IMG/VR virus record: IMGVR_UViG_3300047551_001796
Span: 1-33,094 of that record
Strand: one strand, 5' to 3'
DNA length: 33,094 nucleotides
From: a virus
The notes beneath the pieces are model-generated. The model ran no database searches. It saw only the letters and a list, made by a program, of their open reading frames with translations, and had not been told where the DNA came from. Positions within the stretch are counted from its first letter, which is position 1, and every line of letters starts with the position of its first letter. Shown here piece by piece: positions 19,601-25,516 of the stretch. The position numbers and the translations under genes were made by a program.

Positions 19601-20819
19601 TGTTGCATCCACTTCTAATTTTGATACCTTTGAAGGATTATCAGTAAGTAATATAAATCCTGGATTTGTAATTATTGAAGATGAAATAATTAAGTATACT
19701 AGTGTTGGAGTGGGGCAACTATTAGGAATTACAAGAGGTATAGATTCAACAGTCATTGTTGACCATGATTTATCCACTTTAGTTTACAAATATGAACTTT
19801 CTGGTGTCTCATTAAAGAGAATTAATAAAACCCATACTATTGCCGATACTGGAATTGATATTGATAGTTATTACATTCAATTTGATAGGACAAATTTTGA
19901 TTCCAATACAACAAATAGAATTATAGATCAAGGACCTACTGGAACACCAGCAAATGCTCCACAAATTTCATTTAATCGTGAGGATATATGTGGCGGATCT
20001 ATGGTTGAATCTACAGAAAATATTCAGTATGAATTTGTGAATCCACATGTACCATCCATATCCCCAGAAGTTGGTACTTCTTTATCCGCCGAAGTGAGAA
20101 CAACAAGCGGAACAAGCGTAAATGGAACAGAAACTTCATTTACAGATCTGCAGTATGAACCAGTTAAACTAGATGTACCAAATGCCTTAACGTCAACAAG
20201 ACTAGTTTGCTCCAGAATTAATGAGCAAACATATTTAAGTTCCAGAAAATCATTTACATTGAAAGTTAATTTAGCAACAGAAGATCCTAACGTATCTCCA
20301 ATGCTTCTTTGGAAGAATGCATCATCAGAATTTATTGGAAATAGATTAAATAGTCCTATCGCAGACTATGCTTTAGATCCTCGTGTAAATGGATTCGTAG
20401 GAGATCCACATGCTGCAATATACGTTTCAAATATTGTAAGACTTCAACAAGCGGCAACTTCTTTAAAGGTAATCGTAAGTGCATATAGGCATAATTCTGC
20501 AGACTTTAGAGTTCTTTATAGTTTAATTAGACCAGATTCTAGTGAAGTTGGTCAAGCGTTTGAACTATTCCCAGGTTATACAAACTTAACTACAGATAAA
20601 AGTTTGGATGGATTCTTAGATGTGGTAGATCCTGCAAAAAATAATGGATTACCAGATGTTTTAGTTACACCAAGTTTACAAGATGAATTTAGAGATTATG
20701 AGTTTAGTGCAAATAATTTGGGAATTTTTACGGGATACCAAATAAAAATAGTAATGTCTGGTACAAACTCAGCATATCCGCCAAGATTTAAAGATCTAAG
20801 AAGTATTGCTTTAGCATAA
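13629..20819 (+). CDS. giant DUF4815-domain baseplate/fibre structural protein (2,396 residues)
   Basis: The N-terminus (YFDDFNEPTSGARDKNYYKV, then NPGKPIQARELNTLQSI) is the start of a DUF4815 domain, common in marine phage tail and fibre proteins. Around residues 1125-1165 lies the family's conserved helical segment (KLEDRIENLERTTSLSLLE, then QDANGLSRFKSGFFVDDF), likely a short coiled coil. Around 1300-1370 comes the WVWLRATGTF / TRLYQFLDGV region, and near 1563 DPLAQSF followed by a lectin-like beta segment (LTAVDLYFASKDGG). The C-terminus (GYQIKIVMSGTN, PRFKDLRSIAL) is family-typical. Two SGA...GE modules (about 15085-15200, 16232-16370) and a GSGY-type module (about 19027-19320) are inserted. 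It occupies the position of T4 gp9-gp12. A role as peripheral baseplate or receptor-binding layer is inferred; no catalytic motif is visible. It ends in a TAATG overlap with the next gene. Confidence 0.85.
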   Translation: MAQKTNLNVSPYFDDFNEPTSGARDKNYYKVLFNPGKPIQARELNTLQSILQDQVESFGSHIFKEGSLVIPGNIAYDNQFNAVKLKPTQYGVDITSYLSDFIGKTIIGQVSGITARVVYVQTTNSEVEYPTIYVKYLDSDANNLISPFEDDESLYVEEAVGSIGSGVPFATTIVSDATSIGSAASIGEGVYFVRGTFVRVAKQTLVLDYYTNMPTYRVGLSIVEEIITAKDDENLYDNASGFTNYAAPGADRFKISLILTKKSIDDINDVDFVELLRIRDGSIQKMDVQSSYNIIRDWIAKRTFDESGNYVVDPFEFSLNNSLNDRIGNDGLYFDTEKTDQGNIPSDNLMCLKLSPGKAYVEGYDVEKTGVEVIDAEKPRTTQTVSSVSIPFQMGNILRVNNVSGAPSLKGAVFLQNRRKNSTIAGTGTTIGVARVYNFSVTDAAYTGSPTQWDLYLYDVQTFTEITLNQSVSSVELPATSFIKGKSSGASGYAISSGGTGTNVISIRQTSGSFVIGEQILINGIELYPRSISGIKIYNANDIKSIFQPTSISGFSTAFIADSLLDKSVRPEIITITPGSGGIATATVASPSTFTGIKTDDIIRYQRPGITSEIYNRVSGISSSLTSLTLVAETSVSGICDGTLGIATLYSGPYSIGLARIRNDQQGFLYARLPNDNISSVNLDSSNITFTAQNNVSFTPTVSGNTLTVDVGNFNIGITSAVINFAAFDEERYSIAYSDGSIETLTSDKVLITSNPSRVTFSGIANKQISVINATFIKNNLQSKIKQFTRSRTLNVVYSRNPESGIGINTTTNDGLTYNQFYGLRVQDEEISLNYPDVVSVLAVYESLDTTAPSLDQLAFSAVVNVDANAIIGEKITGSTSKAVARIVSKPSSNNLGIVYLNSSKFVAGETVTFSESDIITTIASISLGKYSDITSKFTLDKGQKEQYYDYSKIVRKSGENPPARQLLIVFDHYSVASSDTGDIFTVNSYSEERFLKDIPSIGNNNVRASDALDFRPLVGVFSGTTSSPFEFSSRSFGTEPKLIVAPDESGLVGYQFYLGRIDKLYIDKTGTFTLLQGTPGTDPKEPNNPNNVMEIATITLPPYLYNPADAQVSLNDNRRYTMRDIGKLEDRIENLERTTSLSLLELNTSTLQIQDANGLSRFKSGFFVDDFKNYDLIDNQYSKIRIDEQNTELCTQNTRNSLNLRPSPATNAPDSTIDLSSNYALVDSNVRKVGDGILLNYESVPWLNQLFATKVENVNPFHVISYSGTVKLNPAQDSWVRTIRLADLTINQTNWVWLRATGTFSIVGRSTSTSVQDVLRASGKETYMRSRNTGFTAVNMKPFTRLYQFLDGVSGVDFIPKLIEIASDTSLQNYGASGAFTVGETVKGYLNGVGQITFRVAKSNHKEGSFDNPSVTYSANPYSTNESVPAAYSASSKILNVDINSLCTTAQGLYNGYLTIGMKLVGQSSGTVAYVKDLRLITDANGFISGSFFLRDPNTTPPPAVRIAVGSKVYKLTSSSTNATPLPGSTLICSGETIYKAEGTWEERQKVTTVTTTIYFVDPLAQSFSVGGNVEVTGGNVPGEDDNGAFLTAVDLYFASKDGGNAPLTVEVRTVSLGTPTKEILGSKTLTPNDIQTSNDSSIATNVVFDTPIYLKPFEEYAIVLLAPQTDQYEVWIAEMGQKTINTASLPDSQAVRYTQQFAIGSLFKSQNGTIWTANQYQDLKFKLYKAKFTSTTGSALFVNPTLHQSNGYIPTLSANPITVLSRKLKVGITTTDNSSIIGILTTGRKISVQSATYLSGTIAGTGSSAVNVAITTGGFNYTTGSVQTFNYNGNGSGLRLNITATGGAITGVGVSQLFPGNGYQVGDVVGIVTSSVSPASGFGARITITGIANKIDTLYLTNVQGDSLNVGIATLGYYNPAGTLISLGSTTILSSANYGNYSTGNYFQVNHYDHSMYSKNNKITLYNVQSDIPPTTLSLKLITSDSAISVASTSNFDTFEGLSVSNINPGFVIIEDEIIKYTSVGVGQLLGITRGIDSTVIVDHDLSTLVYKYELSGVSLKRINKTHTIADTGIDIDSYYIQFDRTNFDSNTTNRIIDQGPTGTPANAPQISFNREDICGGSMVESTENIQYEFVNPHVPSISPEVGTSLSAEVRTTSGTSVNGTETSFTDLQYEPVKLDVPNALTSTRLVCSRINEQTYLSSRKSFTLKVNLATEDPNVSPMLLWKNASSEFIGNRLNSPIADYALDPRVNGFVGDPHAAIYVSNIVRLQQAATSLKVIVSAYRHNSADFRVLYSLIRPDSSEVGQAFELFPGYTNLTTDKSLDGFLDVVDPAKNNGLPDVLVTPSLQDEFRDYEFSANNLGIFTGYQIKIVMSGTNSAYPPRFKDLRSIALA

Positions 20820-21019
20820 TGATACCAGTAGAAGGACATCCAAATTTGTACCGAGATGAAAAATCTGGTGCTATAATAAATTGTGATACCATTGGATACA
20901 ACCAATATCAAAGACTAGCACAAAATAAAATATTAGAAAGACAAGAAATTGATAAAATTAAAAATGATATTGCTGAGATTAAATCTTTACTTAAGGAGAT
21001 GATTAATGGATCCCGATAA
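20819..21019 (+). CDS. small conserved phage protein with C-terminal coiled coil
   Basis: This 66-residue protein starts at an ATG overlapping the previous stop by one base (TAATG), so it is probably translationally coupled. The N-terminal half contains LYRDEKSGAIINCDTIGY, a motif I recognise from small proteins in tail gene clusters of T4-like and marine phages. The C-terminal half (ERQEIDKIKNDIAEIKSLLKEM) has isoleucine/leucine spacing of a short coiled coil. Function is unknown. Its position right after a giant fibre-like protein suggests a baseplate accessory, adaptor or assembly factor. It overlaps the following small gene by 14 bases. Confidence 0.75.
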   Translation: MIPVEGHPNLYRDEKSGAIINCDTIGYNQYQRLAQNKILERQEIDKIKNDIAEIKSLLKEMINGSR

Positions 21020-21179
21020 AATTGAATTAGAAAATTTAACCAAAAATTTTGAATATTTTAAATATGCATCTGAAATTGATAAAATAGATGATATCGATGA
21101 CTTAAAAAATATAGCTAAATCTTATTTTAAATTATACCTCAAACAACAAGAAGTTATCAGTTCTTTGGCAAAACTCTAA
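21006..21179 (+). CDS. 57-residue acidic helical protein
   Basis: ATG at 21006 begins a 57-codon frame ending at TAA 21177-21179, overlapping the end of the preceding gene by 14 bases in another frame. GGAG at 20995-20998 is a reasonable ribosome site. The product (MDPDKIELENLTKNFEYFKY at the start, SYFKLYLKQQEVIS near the end) is acidic, rich in Leu/Ile/Lys/Glu, lacks Pro after residue 3, and should be almost wholly helical. Very similar small proteins occur at this place in marine T4-like phages, as I recall them. Function is unknown; a chaperone or adaptor working with the neighbouring 66-residue protein is a guess. The next late promoter begins two bases after its stop. Confidence 0.7.
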   Translation: MDPDKIELENLTKNFEYFKYASEIDKIDDIDDLKNIAKSYFKLYLKQQEVISSLAKL

Positions 21180-21180
21180 G

Positions 21181-21188
21181 TATAAATA
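21181..21188 (+). promoter_or_regulatory. T4-type late promoter TATAAATA before the small virion/neck gene group
   Basis: Exact TATAAATA in the 31-base gap between the 57-residue gene and the ATG at 21211, again in an AGTATAAATA context. By the T4 rule the transcript would start near 21194 and carry a leader of about 16 bases. The genes from 21211 to 30573 follow with no comparable exact match in the short gaps between them, so this promoter may serve the neck, completion and terminase genes. Confidence 0.8.
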
Positions 21189-21210
21189 AGAAGTAGAGCT
21201 TAAAAAATAA

Positions 21211-21552
21211 ATGGCGGCAGTATATGTAAGTAATCTAATTATTAATGCTGGTGCTACGTTTTCACAAACTTTTAACCTGGAAGATACTGCCACAAATGCA
21301 CCATTAAGCTTAACAGGATACACCGCTGCAGCTCAAATGAGAAAATGGGCAGGCAGTTCTTCTTCCACAAGTTTTACATGTACAATTGAAAGTCCAGCAA
21401 CTGCAGGAAAAGTTACCATTTCTTTAACTAGCAGTCAAACAGCAAATTTAAAACCAGGAAGATATGTTTATGATATTTTGATTACAAGTGGTAATATTAA
21501 AAATAGAGTTATAGAAGGAATGGTTCTAGTAACAGAGGGAGTTACTAAGTAA
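21211..21552 (+). CDS. small virion structural protein, Ig-like beta fold
   Basis: The product has 113 residues. The pattern (NLIINAGATFSQTFNLED near residues 6-23, LSLTGYTAAAQMRKW near 29-43, then SLTSSQTANLKPGRYVYDI) resembles small beta-sandwich proteins of marine phage structural clusters, similar to N-terminal domains of receptor-binding or baseplate-upper proteins. No signal peptide, membrane segment or enzyme motif is seen. It sits between the DUF4815 protein and the neck genes, where T4 has gp11, gp12 and wac, and is probably a fibre or collar component (inference). It ends in a TAATG overlap with the next gene. Confidence 0.7.
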   Translation: MAAVYVSNLIINAGATFSQTFNLEDTATNAPLSLTGYTAAAQMRKWAGSSSSTSFTCTIESPATAGKVTISLTSSQTANLKPGRYVYDILITSGNIKNRVIEGMVLVTEGVTK

Positions 21553-22031
21553 TGGCAGACATTAGAGTCAGAGTTGGTCAACAAAACGGAATAAAAATTG
21601 TTTCTAGCAACTCTGGTCTCGCTAATGCGGTAGAGGCAACTAATGTAGTAGGAGGCATAGCATCCGTAACTGCATTGAATGTTAGTGGACTCTCCACATT
21701 CGTCGGTGTCGCCACTTTTTACAATGATGTATATATTACAGGAAACTTAAATGTTTCAAATGATCTTACATTTGATGAATTTAATGCGACAAATGCAAAT
21801 ATCACCGGTTTTACAACCACAACAAATTTAAATGTAGGTGTATCTACTGTAACTGGTTCTTTTTATTATGTTCCTTCATATACTAGTGGAATTGCATATT
21901 TTAATCCTAATGGATTAATGGTATCAACTGGAGCAACAAGTTCCGCAATAACTTATACAAACTATATACTAACAACAGATGATAATGGTATTCCAACCTG
22001 GACAAGTGTAATAGATGGAGGATCCTATTAA
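21552..22031 (+). CDS. small fibre-like virion protein
   Basis: The product has 159 residues. The N-terminus (ADIRVRVGQQNGIKIVSS) and the middle repeat style (TALNVSGLSTFVGVATFYND, then VYITGNLNVSNDLTF) are typical of beta-structured phage fibre shafts and of marine T4-like virion proteins. The C-terminus (YILTTDDNGIPTWTSV) resembles the tip segment of small fibre proteins. T4 carries wac (fibritin) just before gene 13, and this protein is in the same place, but no fibritin coiled coil or foldon is visible, so it is at most a positional counterpart. It overlaps stop/start with both neighbours (TAATG), indicating coupled translation with gp13. Confidence 0.7.
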   Translation: MADIRVRVGQQNGIKIVSSNSGLANAVEATNVVGGIASVTALNVSGLSTFVGVATFYNDVYITGNLNVSNDLTFDEFNATNANITGFTTTTNLNVGVSTVTGSFYYVPSYTSGIAYFNPNGLMVSTGATSSAITYTNYILTTDDNGIPTWTSVIDGGSY

Positions 22032-22873
22032 TGTCAAAACCAACAACTAGACAAGAACTTGTCGATTATTGTTTAAGAAGACTAGGAGCTCCTATTCTTG
22101 AGATTAACTTGGATGATGATCAAATTGATGACATGGTTGATGATGCATTGCAATATTTTCAGGAAAGACACTTTGATGGTGTCGAGAGAATGTATTTAAA
22201 ATATAAAATTACTGAAGAAGATTTGAATAGGGGGCGTGCTCAAGCACCAAATGGAGTTGGAATTGTTACCACAACAGGATCTGCAAATATTTCTGGTATC
22301 GGAACAACTTCTTTTAATTTTTATGAGTCATCAAATTTTATTCAAATTCCAGATTCCGTAATTGGTATTGAAAAAGTTTTTAAATTTGATACGAGTTCAA
22401 TTTCTGGTGGAATGTTTAGTATTAAATATCAATTATTTTTAAATGATTTATATTACTTCAATTCCGTTGAACTTTTGCAATATGCAATGGTAAAAACTTA
22501 TTTGGAAGATATTGACTTTTTGCTGACAACCGATAAACAAATAAGATATAACAAGAGGCAAAATAGATTATATCTAGATATTGAGTGGGGTGCAAAATCT
22601 AAAGATACGTATCTTATAATTGATTGCTATAGGATTCTAGATCCAAATGATTTTACTAAAGTTTATAACGATAGTTTTTTGAAAAAATATTTAACAGCTT
22701 TAATGAAACGACAATGGGGGCAAAATTTAATTAAATTTAGAGGAGTTAAACTACCAGGTGGTATTGAATTAAATGGTAGGGAATTGTATGAGGATGCCGA
22801 AAGGGAAATAGAAAGCATTAGGCAAAGAATGTCTATGGATTATGAATTACCACCTTACGATTTCATAGGATAA
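22031..22873 (+). CDS. 13: neck protein gp13
   Basis: This 280-residue protein (T4 gp13 about 309) builds the upper neck ring that closes the portal after packaging and receives the tail. The N-terminus is diagnostic: LVDYCLRRLGAPILEINLDD followed by DQIDDMVDDALQYFQERHFDG. The C-terminal region (KKYLTALMKRQWGQNLIKF, KLPGGIELNGRELYEDAE, ending MDYELPPYDFIG) is also gp13-like. A small Gly/Thr-rich loop near residues 75-95 (VTTTGSANISGIGTTSF) separates the two helical parts. The start overlaps the preceding stop (TAATG) and gp14 follows after one base. Confidence 0.95.
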   Translation: MSKPTTRQELVDYCLRRLGAPILEINLDDDQIDDMVDDALQYFQERHFDGVERMYLKYKITEEDLNRGRAQAPNGVGIVTTTGSANISGIGTTSFNFYESSNFIQIPDSVIGIEKVFKFDTSSISGGMFSIKYQLFLNDLYYFNSVELLQYAMVKTYLEDIDFLLTTDKQIRYNKRQNRLYLDIEWGAKSKDTYLIIDCYRILDPNDFTKVYNDSFLKKYLTALMKRQWGQNLIKFRGVKLPGGIELNGRELYEDAEREIESIRQRMSMDYELPPYDFIG

Positions 22874-22874
22874 T

Positions 22875-24278
22875 ATGGCACTTAATCCATTTTTTCTACA
22901 AGGATCCCCAAGTGAGCAGAGACTTGTTCAAAGTTTAATTAATGAACAATTGAAAATTTATGGGGTTGAAGTTGTATACATACCCAGAAAATTTGTTCGA
23001 AAAGAAACTATAATAAGAGAAGTCACAACTTCTAAATTTGATGATAATTTTGCTATCGAAGCATATGTCAATAACTATGAGGGATATAGTGGTCAAGGAG
23101 ATATTTTAACAAAATTTGGAATGAATTTAAAAGATGAATTAAATTTAATCATTTCAAAAGAAAGATTTGAGGACTTTATATCTCCATTTATAACAAATGA
23201 TGAGCAAGCAGCATCAGAAATTAGTACTAGACCAAGAGAGGGTGATATTATCTATTTTCCTTTAGGTCAAAGAATATTTGAAGTCAAATTTGTAGAACAT
23301 GAGCAACCATTTTATCAACTTGGAAAAACCTATGTTTATGAACTTAAATGTGAATTATTCCAGTACGAGGATGAAATGGGAGGATGGAGCAATATTAATA
23401 CAAGTGAAGAAGAAATTGATACTTTATTAGAAAATGTTGGATATATTACTAAGTTGCAACTCATATCTGTTGGAACGCAAGCTCTTGCAACAGCAACAGT
23501 AGATTCAGGATACATTAGAAAAATAGTAATATTAAATGATGGATATGATTACACTTCTACTCCAACTGTATCTATTTCTACAGCACCTTCTGGTGGTAAA
23601 AATGCTCAAGCTGTTGCTATTACCACTTCTATTAATGGAGTTCATTCCATTAAAGAAATTTTATTAGTAAATGCCGGAGCAGGATATACAGTTTCGCCAG
23701 GAATAGCAATCACTGGTGGAGGAGGATCTGGAGTTGCAATAACTTGTGTTCTTGTCACTGGATACTCTGGAATATCCAGCGTAAGTATTGCATCTACAGC
23801 ACTTGGATCTGGATATCCAACATCACCAACAATTTCGTTCAGTTCCCCTACTGCAGGATTAGCTGTGACAGCAGTTGGTAGAGTTTCAATCGCAGAAACT
23901 GGAATCGTCACTGGAGTTTTACTTTCGGATGCTGGTATTGGATATACAACAACTCCTACCGCCACAATATCCCCACCACCTTTAATCACTGGGATTGGAA
24001 CATTTGTATTTAATGAAGTGGTTAATGGATCAATTTCAGGTGCTTCTGGAAGAGTGAAGACTTGGAATTCTGTTACCAATGTTCTTAAGGTTGGCACAAC
24101 AGATGGAACTTTTGTTCCTGGAGATATAATTGTGGGAGAAACATCTAATGCAACATATTCTCTAGATTATGTTGAAGAATCTAAATTTAGTGATAAATAT
24201 GAAGATAATGACCAAATTGAAGAAGAGGCAGATCTTATTGTCGATTTTTCAGAATCAAATCCATTCGGTAATTACTAA
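22875..24278 (+). CDS. 14: neck protein gp14 with enlarged C-terminal module block
   Basis: Residues 1-195 are a clear gp14: NPFFLQGSPSEQRLVQSLIN, then YGVEVVYIPRKFV, DILTKFGMNLKDELNLI and PREGDIIYFPLGQRIFEVKF. T4 gp14 has about 256 residues and this protein has 467. The added part (about residues 200-430) contains four GSGY-type units (NDGYDYTSTP, NAGAGYTVSP, ALGSGYPTSP, DAGIGYTTTP) and one SGA...GD unit (SGASGRVKTW, then FVPGDIIVGE). The protein closes with an acidic tail (DKYEDNDQIEEEADLIVDF). The conserved core should join gp13 at the neck; the added block probably projects from the collar as decoration (inference). It ends in a TAATG overlap with gp15. Confidence 0.94.
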   Translation: MALNPFFLQGSPSEQRLVQSLINEQLKIYGVEVVYIPRKFVRKETIIREVTTSKFDDNFAIEAYVNNYEGYSGQGDILTKFGMNLKDELNLIISKERFEDFISPFITNDEQAASEISTRPREGDIIYFPLGQRIFEVKFVEHEQPFYQLGKTYVYELKCELFQYEDEMGGWSNINTSEEEIDTLLENVGYITKLQLISVGTQALATATVDSGYIRKIVILNDGYDYTSTPTVSISTAPSGGKNAQAVAITTSINGVHSIKEILLVNAGAGYTVSPGIAITGGGGSGVAITCVLVTGYSGISSVSIASTALGSGYPTSPTISFSSPTAGLAVTAVGRVSIAETGIVTGVLLSDAGIGYTTTPTATISPPPLITGIGTFVFNEVVNGSISGASGRVKTWNSVTNVLKVGTTDGTFVPGDIIVGETSNATYSLDYVEESKFSDKYEDNDQIEEEADLIVDFSESNPFGNY

Positions 24279-25075
24279 TGTTAGGAACTTATTATTATCA
24301 TCAAATTATTAGAAAGACAATTATTGCTTTTGGAACTCTTTTTAATCAAATTTATATCAAACATTTAGATGAAAATGGAAGCACCTACAATGAAATGCGT
24401 GTTCCTTTGGCATATGGTCCTATGCAAAAATTTCTTGCTAGATTGCAACAGCAAGCCGAATTGAATAAACCAGTAGCAATTACATTACCAAGATTATCAT
24501 TTGAAATGACATCAATTGCTTACGATCCTACAAGAAAAGCAAATGTCACTCAATCTTTTAAAGCAATAGATGGAAGTAATCTTAAAAAAGTATTTTTACC
24601 AGTTCCATACAATATTGGATTTCAACTTTCGGTAATGAGTAAACTGCAAGATGATGCATTGCAAATTGTGGAGCAAATTCTACCTTATTTTCAACCAGCA
24701 TTCAATCTTACAGTTGATCTAGTAGACTCTATTGGAGAAAAAAGAGATATAGCAGTTGTTTTAGATAATGTATCATTTACAGATGATTATGAAGGAGATT
24801 TTTCGACAAGAAGGGTTTTAATTTATACTTTTAACTTTACTGCAAAAACTTATCTGTTTGGTCCTATTGCTGATACAACCGATGGACTGATTCGTAAAGT
24901 TCAAGTAGATATGTATAATAGCACAGATACACAAACTGCAAAGAGGGAAATGAGATATACTGTTGTGCCAGATCCAATTGATGCACAAGCAGATGATGAT
25001 TTTGGATTTACAGAAGAATGGTTAAATTTTGATGATTCTAAAACTTACAGTCCAACTCAACAATCCGATATTTAA
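24278..25075 (+). CDS. 15: tail sheath stabiliser / tail completion protein gp15
   Basis: This 265-residue protein (T4 gp15 about 272) forms the hexameric cap on the finished tube and sheath and docks to the gp13/gp14 neck. The N-terminus GTYYYHQIIRKTIIAFGTLF, then IYIKHLD and MRVPLAYGPMQKFLARLQQQ, are hallmark gp15 sequences; PRLSFEMTSIAYDPTRK and VPYNIGFQLSVMSK follow, also conserved. No insertion of the beta modules seen in its neighbours is visible. The start overlaps the gp14 stop, and gp16 begins seven bases after its TAA. Confidence 0.96.
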   Translation: MLGTYYYHQIIRKTIIAFGTLFNQIYIKHLDENGSTYNEMRVPLAYGPMQKFLARLQQQAELNKPVAITLPRLSFEMTSIAYDPTRKANVTQSFKAIDGSNLKKVFLPVPYNIGFQLSVMSKLQDDALQIVEQILPYFQPAFNLTVDLVDSIGEKRDIAVVLDNVSFTDDYEGDFSTRRVLIYTFNFTAKTYLFGPIADTTDGLIRKVQVDMYNSTDTQTAKREMRYTVVPDPIDAQADDDFGFTEEWLNFDDSKTYSPTQQSDI

Positions 25076-25081
25076 TAAATT

Positions 25082-25504
25082 ATGAAAAATAATTATGATA
25101 AATTAGATTCAACATTAAATGTGGAAAGTAAAATTGTTGAGGTAGATAAATCTATTAATGATCTAAATATTACTCCCGTTAAATCAGATGATATAAAAAA
25201 AGATTATGAATATACTCGTGCAAATTTATATTCTTTGATTGAAAAAGGTCAAGAAGCAATTAATGGAATAATGGAACTTGCTGGTGAAGGAGGAAGTCCA
25301 AGAGCATATGAGGTTGCTGGACAACTCATAAAAAGTGTTGGAGATGTCACTGATAAATTAATTGATCTTCAAAAAAAATTAAAAGATGTTGAAGAAGACA
25401 ATACTAAAACTACAAATAATGTTACTAATAATGCAGTCTTCGTCGGATCTACTTCGGATCTTTCAAAATTACTCAAGCAAGGTTTTCTAAATAATAAAGA
25501 ATAG
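25082..25504 (+). CDS. 16: terminase small subunit gp16
   Basis: This 140-residue protein (T4 gp16 about 164) regulates the gp17 packaging motor. The centre (YTRANLYSLIEKGQEAINGI, then SPRAYEVAGQLIKSVGDVT and LIDLQKKLKDVEED, residues about 43-106) is the helical oligomerisation core. The C-terminal NAVFVGSTSDLSKLLK is the conserved tail found in marine T4-like gp16. It ends with TAG, one of only two TAG stops in this window; the other ends gp17. Immediately downstream, the same frame stays open through the mosaic protein. Confidence 0.93.
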   Translation: MKNNYDKLDSTLNVESKIVEVDKSINDLNITPVKSDDIKKDYEYTRANLYSLIEKGQEAINGIMELAGEGGSPRAYEVAGQLIKSVGDVTDKLIDLQKKLKDVEEDNTKTTNNVTNNAVFVGSTSDLSKLLKQGFLNNKE

Positions 25505-25516
25505 AAATATATTGTC

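Noticed and set aside
23642-24097. Minus-strand open frame of 151 codons opposite gp14
   Set aside because: It is the antisense reading of the GSGYT repeats (Pro/Val-rich artefact) with no motif and no promoter.
25065-25075. TTAATAAAT before gp16 as a late promoter
   Set aside because: It overlaps the gp15 stop codon and matches the octamer poorly; such A/T strings are frequent in this AT-rich sequence.
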